From NCBI RefSeq assembly GCF_003591655.1, contig NZ_QVRA01000035.1, forward strand, positions 1 to 32,041: a stretch of 32,041 bases of DNA, given 5' to 3'. Positions within the stretch are counted from its first letter, which is position 1, and the number at the start of each line of letters is the position of its first letter. Origin of the DNA: Sphingobium terrigena (GTDB taxonomy: Bacteria > Pseudomonadota > Alphaproteobacteria > Sphingomonadales > Sphingomonadaceae). The notes beneath the pieces are model-generated. The model had not been told where the DNA came from and did not search any database. It saw only the letters and a list, made by a program, of their open reading frames with translations. Shown here in pieces: positions 23,396-31,643 of this stretch. The translations under genes were made by a program, and so were the position numbers.

Positions 23396-25057
23396 ATGCC
23401 CCAGCCCGCCATCAGCGCCTTCCCGTCGATACCGGAACCGGCAATTCCGCCACGGCTCCTGACCGACCTCCTCGACAATGCGTTGAACCTTTATCCCGAA
23501 CGCGTCGCCATCGACTTTCTCGGGCGAACCTGGACTTATGCGCAGGTGGGGCAACTCGTTCGCCGTGCAGCACGTGGATTGCAGGATCAGGGGCTGCGCA
23601 AGGGCGATCGGTTCGGCCTGTGCCTGCCGAACTGCCCCTATTTCGCGATATTGTACTTCGCGGCGCTGCGCGTGGGTGCGATCGTGGTCAACTTCAACCC
23701 GCTCTACACGGAGCGCGAACTGGAGCATCAGATCCGGGACTCGGGAACGCGCATGATGGCGGTACCGGACGTCCGGATAATCCACGAGAAAGTGCAAGCC
23801 GTCGCGCCACGTGCCGGGCTGGACAAGATCGTGTTGTGCGGCATGAGGGATATGCTGCCCTGGCTGCAAGGCCTGGGCTTTGCGCTATTCAAGCGAAAAG
23901 ACCACGCGCGGATACTCGACGAAGGCCTTCATGTCCGGCTCAAGGCGCTTCTCGCCCATGATGCCGAACCTGACGCGGTAGAACGTCACCCTGATGATGT
24001 CGCGGTCCTTCAATATACCGGAGGCACAACCGGCGTGCCCAAGGGCGCAATGCTGACCCACGCCAACCTCACGGCGAACAGCGCCCAGATGGTGGTGCAT
24101 GTGGGAGGACTTCGCCCGCAGCAGGAGAGAACTCTCGGCGTCCTGCCCATGTTTCACGTCTTCGCACTCACGACGGTGCTCAACTTCTCAGTCGAAATCG
24201 GCGCCGAAATCGTCCTGCTGCCACGGTTTGAGATGAAGCAGGTTCTCAACACGATGAAGCGCAAGCCGCCGACACAGTTCTTCGGCGTGCCTACGATCTA
24301 TGTTGCCCTGAACGCGCTTCCGGACGACGAGATACCCGATCTCTCGGCCGTGCGCGCCTGTATATCCGGCGGCGCACCGCTCCCGCTCGAGGTACGCGAG
24401 GAGTTCGAGGCACGCACGCGTGCCAGGGTCGTGGAAGGATATGGGCTCTCCGAAACCGCCCCGATCATCGCCTGCAACCCGTTGTTTGGGACGGTGAAGG
24501 ACAATAGCTGCGGCCCAAGTTTCCCCGGCACCATCATCGAGATCCGAGATCCGGAGAATCCCTCGCGGGTTCTTCCCCAGGGAGAACGCGGAGAAGTGTG
24601 CGCCCGCGGCCCTCAGGTGATGAAGGGCTATTGGCAGCGCCCTGCAGAAACCAGTGCTGTCTTCGTCGATGGCGCGCTACGAACCGGCGATATCGGCTAT
24701 TTTGATGAGGATGGCTATCTCTTCCTCGTCGACCGCATCAAGGACATCATCTTCTGTGGCGGATATAATGTATATCCCCGGATCATCGAGGATGCGGCCT
24801 ACCAGCACCCGGCGGTAAAGGAGGCGATCGCAATCGCGATTCCTGACGCCTACAGAGGTCAATCTCCCAAGTTGTTCATCGCGCTGCACGAGGGATCGAA
24901 CCTGACCGTCGATGAACTCAAGGTCTTTTTGCAGGATCGCCTCAGCAAGATCGAGATGCCCAAGGCCTTCGCATTCCGGGACAGCCTGCCCAAGACGTTG
25001 ATCGGCAAACTTTCGAAGAAGGATTTGATCGAGGAGGAGAACAAAAAGCTCGCCTGA
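23396..25057 (+). CDS. fadD: Long-chain fatty-acid-CoA ligase
   Basis: 553 residues, normal for FadD. Adenylation motifs: P-loop YTGGTTGVPKGA (about 207-218), FHVFALT, GYGLSETAPI, RGPQVMKGYW, the hinge TGDIGYFDEDGYLFLVDRIKDIIFCGG, and the C-terminal lysine region PKTLIGKLSKKDL. It activates fatty acids to acyl-CoA with ATP at the inner membrane, which also drives uptake by vectorial acylation. It would feed the beta-oxidation operon transcribed from the opposite strand. ATG 23396 has GGAG six bases upstream; ATG 23381, overlapping the fadL stop, is an alternative adding five residues. Confidence 0.94.
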   Translation: MPQPAISAFPSIPEPAIPPRLLTDLLDNALNLYPERVAIDFLGRTWTYAQVGQLVRRAARGLQDQGLRKGDRFGLCLPNCPYFAILYFAALRVGAIVVNFNPLYTERELEHQIRDSGTRMMAVPDVRIIHEKVQAVAPRAGLDKIVLCGMRDMLPWLQGLGFALFKRKDHARILDEGLHVRLKALLAHDAEPDAVERHPDDVAVLQYTGGTTGVPKGAMLTHANLTANSAQMVVHVGGLRPQQERTLGVLPMFHVFALTTVLNFSVEIGAEIVLLPRFEMKQVLNTMKRKPPTQFFGVPTIYVALNALPDDEIPDLSAVRACISGGAPLPLEVREEFEARTRARVVEGYGLSETAPIIACNPLFGTVKDNSCGPSFPGTIIEIRDPENPSRVLPQGERGEVCARGPQVMKGYWQRPAETSAVFVDGALRTGDIGYFDEDGYLFLVDRIKDIIFCGGYNVYPRIIEDAAYQHPAVKEAIAIAIPDAYRGQSPKLFIALHEGSNLTVDELKVFLQDRLSKIEMPKAFAFRDSLPKTLIGKLSKKDLIEEENKKLA

Positions 25058-25129
25058 GCCTCTATCCCCTGTCAAGCTACGAGGCTTATGCGCTTGAGTG
25101 GTAGGGTAGCCGTGATTGGAGGACAGGGA

Positions 25130-25609
25130 GTGGATGGCATGGGGAACTCGCTCCACCTCGCCGAGGACGATGAAACGCTTAAGGACGCGGATCGCGACAA
25201 CCCCACGCACAAGGGGAGAACCCGCGCAAAGGATGCGGATTTACAAGTGTACGGCATCCAGGATGTCGCTCAGGAACTCGGACTGACACTTCGCACGCTA
25301 CGCTTCTACGAAAAGGAGGGGCTTATCGCCCCTCAACGGGTAGGCAGTACCCGGGCATATTCCAGGCGTGAGATCGGACGCATACAGCTGATTTTGCGCG
25401 GCAAACGCCTTGGCTTCTCCATCAAGGAAATCAAGGAGTTTCTCGATCTCTACGATGCCGATCCCGAGCATAAGGAGCAAATGGAGCGATTGATTGCCCG
25501 CATCCGGGAAAGGTTGGTCGACTTGAAGACGCAGCGCTCTGCGCTCGACCTGACAATCGACGAGCTTACAACCATCGAAGTGGAAGCGATGGCAAAGTTG
25601 CAGCGATAA
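25130..25609 (+). CDS. MerR-family transcriptional regulator (LiuR-like)
   Basis: 159 residues from GTG 25130, which has GGAGG seven bases upstream. ATG 25139 and ATG 25088 are alternatives. The MerR domain begins about residue 41: YGIQDVAQELGLTLRTLRFYEKEGLIAPQRVGSTRAYSRREIGRIQLILRGKRLGFSIKEIKEFLDLYD, followed by a long dimerising coiled coil (MERLIARIRERLVDLKTQRSALDLTIDEL). No cysteine-rich metal-binding tail is present, so it is not a metal sensor. LiuR-type MerR proteins without effector domains control acyl-CoA and branched-chain amino-acid catabolism. As the last gene of the fadL-fadD operon it is the likely regulator of both lipid operons (inference). The N-terminal 40 residues are charged and probably disordered. 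Confidence 0.87.
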   Translation: MDGMGNSLHLAEDDETLKDADRDNPTHKGRTRAKDADLQVYGIQDVAQELGLTLRTLRFYEKEGLIAPQRVGSTRAYSRREIGRIQLILRGKRLGFSIKEIKEFLDLYDADPEHKEQMERLIARIRERLVDLKTQRSALDLTIDELTTIEVEAMAKLQR

Positions 25610-25668
25610 TTTGGTCATCCCATTCTCTAACCGAGCGGTAACGCTTGATCGCGGTGCCCCCGATCCAA

Positions 25669-25941
25669 TCAAGCCGTCAAGCGACGAGCGCCGCGCCGAT
25701 CGCTAAGGCCGCCCCAGAACCGCGCCATGATCATCCAGGCGATGCCCGACGCGGTCATCGCCCCGCCGACCTGCCATGGCTCGAGGCCAAGCACGCGCGC
25801 GATGGGGCCCGCGAGCGCCACGAACGACATCATCGCCATCGAGCAGACGAAGGTCTCGAACATCAGTGGCTTCATGCTGAAAGCGCCTGATGCTTCCTCC
25901 CCCACTTGTTCGTCGCCTGTCGCTGTCGCAGCTTCGGTCAT
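25669..25941 (-). pseudogene. MFS transporter, N-terminal fragment
   Basis: 90 residues: a short cytoplasmic tail, then two membrane segments (MFETFVCSMAMMSFVALAGPIA and GGAMTASGIAWMIMARFWGGL) ending in the loop motif GGLSDRRGARR, which is MFS motif A. Complete transporters have about 400 residues and 12 segments. Here a stop follows four codons later, and the sequence beyond (towards merR) no longer resembles MFS. The gene is cut at about 25675. The ATGA overlap with the upstream membrane-protein gene shows it was part of an operon. Confidence 0.75.
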
Positions 25942-26690
25942 GCTGCTTCGTCCCGTGATGCGACCGGCGAACGGCCACCATTCCAGAGCAGCGCCGTCGA
26001 GACGGCATAGACAACGAGCCAGCCGAGGTTGAACGCGGCGCCGTCAAGCCAGGTGTGCGCCGGCTCGGGCAGGATGCGCGCGATCAGCATGCCGATCGCG
26101 ACCAGCGAGACGGGATTGGCCAGCGCTGCGAACCAGCGTGGCCAGGCGGTGCGGCCCAGCGCGATGACGATCCCGAGGAGCAGCAGCGCCAGGCCCAGCG
26201 TCACGATCGGCATCAACCAGGCGATGAGCAGGACATGGTAGAAGTGCTGGCCGAGATCGAGCAGCGCGCCATGGGCCGCGGCCGGCGTTTCGAGGATCGT
26301 CTTGTAGGCCATGCCGACATAGTAGAAGCCCGCATGGCCGAGCGGAGACCAGGCGTTGCCGGCGACCAGCAGGACGAAGGTCAGCCAGCGCCACCAGCCC
26401 ATCGCCGGACGCAGCCCTTCGAGCAGATGCCAGCAGCCCGCGAGATAGAAGACGATGCCGGCATCGGCCACCAGCGCGCCCGCGGCGAGCCGCGCCTCGG
26501 AGGATGGAAGCATCAGCGCGACACCGTCGAACTGGATGCGATCGGCATAGGTCTTCAGGATCAGCGGATAGTCGTCGGGACTTGCCCTAGCCCCGATGAT
26601 CAGCGCGTCGCCGAGCGTCCAGAGGATCGCGCCGATCACGCCCGCGATACCGCAGAGACGAAGAAGCGGGAGCCGCTGGATATCCGTCAT
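25938..26690 (-). CDS. Multi-pass inner-membrane protein of unrecognised family
   Basis: 250 residues with about six hydrophobic segments (LCGIAGVIGAILWTLGDALIIG near residue 10, then around residues 62, 97, 165, 195 and 225) and short loops. I do not recognise a characterised family with confidence; it resembles conserved hypothetical DUF6796-like membrane proteins. ATG 26690 follows AAGGA and overlaps the stop of the upstream gene fragment (ATGA). Its own stop overlaps the MFS start the same way. It is the only complete gene of a three-gene operon whose first and last members are both truncated, so it may no longer be expressed from its original promoter. Confidence 0.7.
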   Translation of the reverse strand: MTDIQRLPLLRLCGIAGVIGAILWTLGDALIIGARASPDDYPLILKTYADRIQFDGVALMLPSSEARLAAGALVADAGIVFYLAGCWHLLEGLRPAMGWWRWLTFVLLVAGNAWSPLGHAGFYYVGMAYKTILETPAAAHGALLDLGQHFYHVLLIAWLMPIVTLGLALLLLGIVIALGRTAWPRWFAALANPVSLVAIGMLIARILPEPAHTWLDGAAFNLGWLVVYAVSTALLWNGGRSPVASRDEAA

Positions 26691-26880
26691 AGGCTTGTCC
26701 TTGCTTCGGCGCGGGATCGATCGACGAGACGCATGATCTCCTGGGCGATCAGCTCGGGCTCGCTGAACGGAACCATTGCCAGCGCTACCGTCGCCTGGCG
26801 GCCACGGGCAAGCCTCAGCCCAAGGTGACCACCGCGATCGCGCGTGAACTGTTCGGCTATTGTCAACGGGCACCGAAGAT
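26687..26880 (-). pseudogene. 3' fragment of an unidentified gene interrupted at IS21 element no. 2
   Basis: About 64 native residues (ending IMRLVDRSRAEARTSL) enter from the IS boundary at 26880 and stop with an ATGA overlap onto the membrane-protein gene. The segment contains FTRDRGGHLGLRL and VALAMVPFSEPELIAQE. I cannot assign a family. The 5' part is not recognisable on the far side of the IS (after 29187), so it is missing, not merely interrupted. Confidence 0.55.
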
Positions 26881-26913
26881 TCCGCAAAAGTGGGCATCTA
26901 AAATTCCCTAGTT
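26881..26913 (+). repeat. Left inverted repeat of IS21 element no. 2
   Basis: TCCGCAAAAGTGGGC, four bases, AAAATTCCCTAGTT. It matches the right repeat at 30 of 33 positions; the differences are confined to the four-base middle. Confidence 0.88.
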
Positions 26914-26937
26914 TGGCGGGAGGGTTTGTGTCGGTGA

Positions 26938-27798
26938 TCAGCCGTGATGGAGATCGGGCTTTTCCTTTGCTGGCGGGCGGCCGCGCCGCTTTGGCAAGGG
27001 CGGCGGGTTGTTGGACGGTGCCATGCGCGCATGCTCGGGCAGCAGGTCGGCGTGCTGTCGCATGCGATAGCTGGAGCCCTCGATCTGGATGACCACAGCG
27101 TGGTGAAGAAGGCGGTCGAGCAGCGCGGTGGCCACCACCGGATCGCCAAAGACATCACCCCATTCGGCGAAGCCGCGGTTTGACGTCAGGATCATGGCAC
27201 CCTTTTCATATCGGGCGTTGACGAGCTGGAAGAAGAGATTGCCGCCGCCGGGCGTGACGGGAAGATACCCGATCTCGTCGACGACGAGCAGGGAGGATCG
27301 GCATAGGAAGCGGATCTTCTCGCGCAACGTGCCCTCGCGTTCAGCCTTGGTCAGTGAAGCGATCAGATCGGCGAGCGGGATGAAGTAGACGCTCTTGCCC
27401 GCCTTCACGGCCTCGACGGCAAGGGCCGTGGCGATATGGCTTTTCCCGGTACCGGGCGGGCCCAGCAGATGCACCACCTCGGCCCGGTTGATGAAGTCCA
27501 GGCCAGCGAGCGCCAGGATGCGGTTCCGGTCGAGCGATGGCTGGAAGGAGAAGTCATATCCGTCCAGCGTCTTGATGATCGGCAGCCTTGCCATGCGCAG
27601 GGCTGCCTTGATCCTGCGGTTCTCCCGGAGCGACAGTTCTTCGTTCAGCAATATGTCGATGGCCTCGATGCCATCGATTTTGCCCTGCTCTATGCCGCGC
27701 AGGGTGGCGTCGAGCATCTCCAGGGCGCGTGGCATTTTGAGATGGACCAGGCTGCGGCGGATATTATCGACGCGGGATGCGGCACCCCCATGGTTCAT
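26938..27798 (-). CDS. istB: IstB ATPase helper of IS21 element no. 2
   Basis: 286 residues, full length. Walker A LLGPPGTGKSHIATAL, Walker B SLLVVDEIGYLPV, sensor AMILTSNRGFAEWGDVFGD, arginine-finger region ALLDRLLHHAVVIQIEG, and a proline/basic tail (PPPLPKRRGRPPAK). It acts with IstA in target capture. Its ATG overlaps the istA stop (ATGA), the usual IS21 coupling. There is no frameshift here, in contrast to element no. 1. Confidence 0.95.
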   Translation of the reverse strand: MNHGGAASRVDNIRRSLVHLKMPRALEMLDATLRGIEQGKIDGIEAIDILLNEELSLRENRRIKAALRMARLPIIKTLDGYDFSFQPSLDRNRILALAGLDFINRAEVVHLLGPPGTGKSHIATALAVEAVKAGKSVYFIPLADLIASLTKAEREGTLREKIRFLCRSSLLVVDEIGYLPVTPGGGNLFFQLVNARYEKGAMILTSNRGFAEWGDVFGDPVVATALLDRLLHHAVVIQIEGSSYRMRQHADLLPEHARMAPSNNPPPLPKRRGRPPAKEKPDLHHG

Positions 27799-29057
27799 GG
27801 CCGTTCTCCCCGCGCCAGTTGGCTGCCGATCGCTTGATAGATGGCCAGGGAGCGCACGGTGACATGCTCGCCTACACGACCGATGGCGATTACCTCTTTA
27901 CCATGGATACGGCGCTTGGCGCCGCTGCTGCCTGTCCGGTGCGCAGGATCGATCCTGCACTGCCGGCGCCCCTCAAGAACCGGGTGCTCGGCAATGACCT
28001 GGCCCCGGTCTACGATCCGGATCTTGTCGGGCAACTGCTGGATTTCGACGACGCGCCGGGTGCGATCGGGAACGCTGTAGTAATTGCCGCCGACCGAGAC
28101 CATCCCATCGTGGCTGACGCGGCGCTCCAGCTTCAGAACAGCGTCAAAGCGGCCCGCCGGAAGCAGCTGCAACTCAGGCTGCTCGGCGGCGAAGGCTTCA
28201 GCAATAATCCGCTGCGTCGTGCCGTGGACACGGACGTTGGCGACGGTATCGAGCCAGTCGATCAGCTGGACATTGAGATCGTCCAGATTGCGGAAGCTCC
28301 GGCCCAGGAAGAAGTCCTTGCGGATATAGCTGAATGGCCGCTCGACCTTTCCCTTGGTCTTGGCCCGATAGGGACGGCAGGCGCGCGGCACGAAGCGATA
28401 ATGCCCGGCCAGAGCCAGCAATGATCGATTGTAGATGATGTGGCCCTGATCATCTTCCCCGGTCACAGCGGTTTTCATGCGATCGTAGAGGATCTCGATC
28501 GGGACGCCGCCGAGCGCTTCAAAGGCCTGCATATGACAGCGCAATAGGCTTTGGAGATCCTGATGCATGACGTAGCGCGCAAACAGGAAGCGCGAATGTC
28601 CCAGCACCAGGCTGAACAGCCAGACGATCCGGCTGACGCCGGGCTCATCGGTAAATTCGACGACGAACCGGGCAAAGTCGACCTGTGCCTGCACGCCAGG
28701 CGGCGTCTCGAACCGAACCTCAAAGGGCTTAGGGCCGTTTTCCGGCCGGATTGCTGCCAGGAACCGCTTTACCGCGGTATAGGCGCCCATATATCCCAGC
28801 TCACGGATTTCCCGCGTCAGGCGCGCCGCCGTCAGATCGGGAAAGGCCGTCACTCGCTCACGCAAAAATTCCAGATAGGGTGCCAGTTTGTTCGGTCGAC
28901 CCAGCATGCGAGGGCCGTAAACCGGGGCCTCGATGCCCCGTTCGATATATTTTCGGATGGTCTTGGGATCGCGACCAGTGCGTCGGGCAATGGCGGATAT
29001 CGATACACCCTGCCGATGTAGTTCGAGGATCATCATCAATTCTCCAAGTCGGATCAT
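27795..29057 (-). CDS. istA: IstA transposase of IS21 element no. 2
   Basis: 420 residues. N-terminal helix-turn-helix (ELHRQGVSISAIARRTGRDPKTIRKYIERG), then the integrase core with acidic residues in VQAQVDFARFVVEF, IEILYDRMKTAV and TKGKVERPFSYIRKDFF (D, D, E), and a C-terminal beta domain with SVGGNYYSVPDRTRRVVEI. It is a DDE transposase for cut-and-join of the element. The length fits the shorter IS21 subgroup. It is followed directly by istB. Confidence 0.95.
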   Translation of the reverse strand: MIRLGELMMILELHRQGVSISAIARRTGRDPKTIRKYIERGIEAPVYGPRMLGRPNKLAPYLEFLRERVTAFPDLTAARLTREIRELGYMGAYTAVKRFLAAIRPENGPKPFEVRFETPPGVQAQVDFARFVVEFTDEPGVSRIVWLFSLVLGHSRFLFARYVMHQDLQSLLRCHMQAFEALGGVPIEILYDRMKTAVTGEDDQGHIIYNRSLLALAGHYRFVPRACRPYRAKTKGKVERPFSYIRKDFFLGRSFRNLDDLNVQLIDWLDTVANVRVHGTTQRIIAEAFAAEQPELQLLPAGRFDAVLKLERRVSHDGMVSVGGNYYSVPDRTRRVVEIQQLPDKIRIVDRGQVIAEHPVLEGRRQCRIDPAHRTGSSGAKRRIHGKEVIAIGRVGEHVTVRSLAIYQAIGSQLARGERP

Positions 29058-29103
29058 CGGCCCCGTCTTCGCGTCTGCAAAGGAGATGAGGACAATGTCG
29101 GCT

Positions 29104-29143
29104 CATCTCATTCTGCCGGGGCTAGCCCCGGCAGAATGAGATG
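29104..29143. repeat. Perfect 40-bp palindrome inside the right end of IS21 element no. 2
   Basis: CATCTCATTCTGCCGGGGCT is followed at once by its exact reverse complement, with no loop bases. It lies upstream of istA and inside the right inverted repeat. As RNA it would form a very stable hairpin. It could insulate istA from outside transcription or be a separate small insertion; nothing in the sequence decides this. Confidence 0.9.
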
Positions 29144-29154
29144 AAGGGGCCACC

Positions 29155-29187
29155 AACTAGGGAATTTTCAAAGCCCACTTTTGCGGA
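29155..29187 (-). repeat. Right inverted repeat of IS21 element no. 2
   Basis: Reverse complement reads TCCGCAAAAGTGGGC, TTTG, AAAATTCCCTAGTT, pairing with 26881-26913. Confidence 0.88.
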
Positions 29188-29623
29188 GAATTGCACGACC
29201 GATGACAGCTATGCCTGGGACATCGCCCGTCGGGTGTCGCCGGCGATAGCCGGCTGATCCACCCACGACATTAACGAGAGGAGGCGCCAGCGCACCAACT
29301 GCATAGCCTTGGCCGACGTGCCGCGGGCACCCGACTGTGATGGGCAATCCACGGTGTACGGTGGGGCAGGTTCGTCCGACGCCCGAACTTATACGGAGGA
29401 TAGGCCCAGCGACGGATACGGGTAGTGCGGTAATCAACCCGCGGATGAGAGCATGATCAATCGTCGTCGATCAGGCGCCCGCGGCACACCCGCCAAGGTC
29501 AATGCGACCGCTGGTCTCGAGGCCAGCGAAGGAGTAAACTCGGCCAGCGTCTCGGATGGCAGTCATGAGAGCGTATATCTGTGTCCGTTTTATGTGACGC
29601 CCCCGACATGGCGGTTTGAGTAG
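29188..29623. other. Gene-less stretch between IS21 element no. 2 and the hmp terminator
   Basis: About 435 bases without a convincing gene. An 89-residue minus-strand frame (29168-29437) ends inside the IS repeat but has no recognisable domain or ribosome site. A small hairpin (GCCGGC GATA GCCGGC, 29239-29254) is present. It may be decayed sequence left by the rearrangement at the IS. Confidence 0.5.
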
Positions 29624-29655
29624 ACGCGGAGAAGGGCGATGTCGCCCTTCTCCGC
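29624..29655 (-). terminator. Hairpin after hmp (probable terminator)
   Basis: Fifteen-base arms, CGCGGAGAAGGGCGA and its complement, around a two-base loop, seven bases beyond the hmp stop. The T-tract on the minus strand is poor (TCTACTC), so termination may be weak or factor-assisted. Confidence 0.6.
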
Positions 29656-29661
29656 GCTCAG

Positions 29662-30873
29662 TCAGGCGGCGAGCAATTCGTCCGCCGGACCGAAGAATTC
29701 GTAATGAATGCGGTCGGATGGGACGCCAGCCAGCGACAAGGTCGAGACGGCGTGCCGCAGAAACGGGCGTGGTCCGCAGATATAGTAATCGGCCTCACCT
29801 ACAGGCGTGTTGGCGACCAGCCATTCATCGGTAATGATGCCGGCGACGTCATAATCCCGTCCTGCGACTTCATCTTCGAGCGGGGTCTGATGAAAATCGG
29901 TGACGGTGATTGACTTGCCCCGCCCAGCGACAGCGCGAACATGATCACGCATTGCGTGGGTATCGCGGTCATGAGTTCCGTGGACATAGTGCACGGGGAC
30001 TCCCGCCTCGCCCTCAGCAAGCGTTTCGAGCATGGCCACCATCGGGGTCAGCCCCACGCCGCCCGACAGGAGGATCACCGGGCGTTCGACATGCGCTGCC
30101 AGGAAGAATTCGCCTGCAGGCGCGGCAACTTTGAGCACCGTGCCCGGCTTGGCTTCATCATGAAGCCAGCCTGACGCAAGACCAAGCGGCTCACGCTTGA
30201 CCGAAATGCGATAGGTTTCGCCGTTGGGGGCTGCTGAAATCGAATAGTTGCGCTTGACTGGCGGATGTCCCGGAATTTCAAGCCAGAAGGTCAGATATTG
30301 CCCGGGCTTGTGCCGCATGACGGCCCCGCCATCAACGGGGCGCAGAACGAAGGAATTGATGACGCTGCTCTCACGCACGACGTCCTCGACGCGAAAATCG
30401 CGCCAGCCATTCCATCCGCCGGTCGCATCCTTCTGTTCTGAGTAGACTCGCTGCTCGCGGGCGATCAGGATGTTGGCCAGGAACCAGTAGGCTTCGCCCC
30501 AGGCAGCGAGAATCTCATCGGCGGCCGCATCCCCCAGCACCGCCTTGATCGCCCCCAGGAGCGCCTCGGCAACGTGCGGATAATGTTCGGGCAGAATTTG
30601 CAGGCCGACATGCTTCTGCGCGATCCGCTCGACCGCCGGGGCAAGCGCACCGAGATTTTCGATGTTGCTCGCATAGGCGAGAATGGCGCCGGTCAGCGCC
30701 CGCGGCTGCGAACCGGCATCACCATGGTGCGATTGGTTGAAAAGGTCGCGAATGTTCGGGTTCTGGAACATCCGGGAATACATCTCGTTCACGATGTCGA
30801 GGCCATGCGCTTCGAGCGCGGGGACGGTCGCCTTGACGAGCGCAATGGTCTGATCGCTGAGGGGCTGCGTCAT
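29662..30873 (-). CDS. hmp: NO-inducible flavohaemoprotein (nitric oxide dioxygenase)
   Basis: 403 residues, normal for Hmp. The N-terminal globin has the B10 Tyr region EMYSRMFQNP, CD1 Phe in IRDLFNQSH and proximal His in IAQKHVGLQIL. The FAD domain has RNYSISAAPNG, and the NAD domain has GGVGLTPMVAMLE and DYYICGPRPFLRHAV, ending YEFFGP. It converts NO and O2 to nitrate using NAD(P)H in the cytoplasm. ATG 30873 follows AAAGGAG with six-base spacing; an in-frame TTG just upstream was rejected. Last gene of a three-gene operon with a truncated haemoglobin and a DUF1971 protein. The NsrR-like site at the operon head suggests NO-dependent derepression. Confidence 0.96.
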   Translation of the reverse strand: MTQPLSDQTIALVKATVPALEAHGLDIVNEMYSRMFQNPNIRDLFNQSHHGDAGSQPRALTGAILAYASNIENLGALAPAVERIAQKHVGLQILPEHYPHVAEALLGAIKAVLGDAAADEILAAWGEAYWFLANILIAREQRVYSEQKDATGGWNGWRDFRVEDVVRESSVINSFVLRPVDGGAVMRHKPGQYLTFWLEIPGHPPVKRNYSISAAPNGETYRISVKREPLGLASGWLHDEAKPGTVLKVAAPAGEFFLAAHVERPVILLSGGVGLTPMVAMLETLAEGEAGVPVHYVHGTHDRDTHAMRDHVRAVAGRGKSITVTDFHQTPLEDEVAGRDYDVAGIITDEWLVANTPVGEADYYICGPRPFLRHAVSTLSLAGVPSDRIHYEFFGPADELLAA

Positions 30874-30912
30874 CAACTTCTCCTTTTTGAATGCGTTGAA
30901 AATCCCGGAATG

Positions 30913-31188
30913 TCAGAGCTTGGGAATGTGATCGTAAAAATCCACCTGCATCTTCATCGGCCCTGTCGGCGTTACGAAATGCGGTTGCTGAGGGAGAATC
31001 AAGCCAGGCTGGTCAGGCGTCAGGACGATCTCCGAAGGTGGCTCGAGGTAGGTTAGCCGGAGTTCGCCCTCCAAAACCCGGATCACGCCCCAAACACCAG
31101 CCTTCGTGTCATGTCGCGCGCGCAAGGCAGCCGGCAGAGTGTCCTGGTTGAACACCGGCGTGGAACGGTAAGGCAAGATTTCAGCCAT
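30913..31188 (-). CDS. DUF1971 domain protein (small cupin-like)
   Basis: 91 residues starting MAEILPYRSTPVFNQDTLPAALRARHDTKAGVWGVIRV, the DUF1971 signature. It continues EGELRLTYLEPPSE and ends PMKMQVDFYDHIPKL. The domain is also found fused to, or beside, TehB tellurite-resistance proteins; its own activity is not established. It overlaps the truncated-haemoglobin stop by eight bases and is followed after 39 bases by hmp. The His-rich conserved surface (RHDTKAG, QPHFVTP) could bind a metal. The arrangement between two globins points to a role in NO or nitrosative stress (inference). ATG 31188 chosen for family-typical start; an in-frame extension to 31248 was rejected. Confidence 0.86.
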   Translation of the reverse strand: MAEILPYRSTPVFNQDTLPAALRARHDTKAGVWGVIRVLEGELRLTYLEPPSEIVLTPDQPGLILPQQPHFVTPTGPMKMQVDFYDHIPKL

Positions 31189-31627
31189 GGGTTTGCCCTG
31201 GTCGCTCGATGGCATCCTTACGTTCCGCGTTGGCGACCGATGCAGCACTCCGTTCCTCCAGTTGGAAGAACATCGCCAGTTGCAGGCTCTCGGCGATGCG
31301 CCGCGCCTTCGCTTGTAGCGCCGCTGCCGCTTCGGGCGTCATCCTGTCATTGGTCGTTTGAACCCAGAGTGCGAGCCAGCGCTCGAACAGCGCGGGCGTT
31401 ATCCTGGCCTTATGCTTCAAATGGGCCGGCACCGGTTGCCCCTTGTATCGGCCACTGGTGAGCATGACGGAGGACCAGAACGCAGTCAGCTTCCCAAGAT
31501 GCTCCGGCCAGTCATCGATCGCATCGTTGAAAATCGGCCCAAGCGCGGGATCGGCGCGGACCCGCGCGTAAAATTCCTCCACCAAAGGAGTCAGCTCTTC
31601 TTCTCTGATTTTCGAGACACCGTCCAC
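31181..31627 (-). CDS. Group III truncated haemoglobin
   Basis: 148 residues from GTG 31627, which has GGAG eight bases upstream. Group III features: LTPLVEEFYARVRADPALGPIFN, HLGKLTAFWSSVMLTSGRYKGQPVPAHLKHKARI and FERWLALWVQTTNDRM, with the proximal His expected in the PAHLKHK segment. These small haem proteins bind O2 and NO and are linked to NO or microaerobic stress. ATG 31645 and 31660 are in frame, but both lie inside the NsrR-like palindrome and lack ribosome sites, and the family normally starts about ten residues before the LxxLVxxFY motif. The C-terminal tail of about 30 residues is charged and longer than in many relatives. Confidence 0.9.
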   Translation of the reverse strand: MDGVSKIREEELTPLVEEFYARVRADPALGPIFNDAIDDWPEHLGKLTAFWSSVMLTSGRYKGQPVPAHLKHKARITPALFERWLALWVQTTNDRMTPEAAAALQAKARRIAESLQLAMFFQLEERSAASVANAERKDAIERPGQTHG

Positions 31628-31643
31628 GACTCGCGCTCCAATC

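Larger units (their letters stand above)
26881..29187 (-). mobile_element. IS21-family insertion sequence no. 2 (complete istA and istB)
   Basis: A 2.3-kb element bounded by 33-base inverted repeats, with overlapping istA and istB. It differs from element no. 1 in termini, transposase length (420 against 516 residues) and sequence, so the two are not copies. No exact target duplication is visible (AAGAT on the left, GAATT on the right). Both genes are intact, so it may be active. A 40-bp perfect palindrome sits between istA and the right end. Confidence 0.9.

Noticed and set aside
7668..29187. The two IS21 elements as copies forming a composite transposon
   Set aside because: Their terminal repeats and transposases differ clearly (516 against 420 residues), so they could not mobilise the intervening lipid operons together.
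29168..29437. 89-codon minus-strand frame ending in the IS repeat
   Set aside because: No ribosome site, no recognised motif, Pro/Gly/Arg-rich composition. It may be decayed sequence but is not supportable as a gene.
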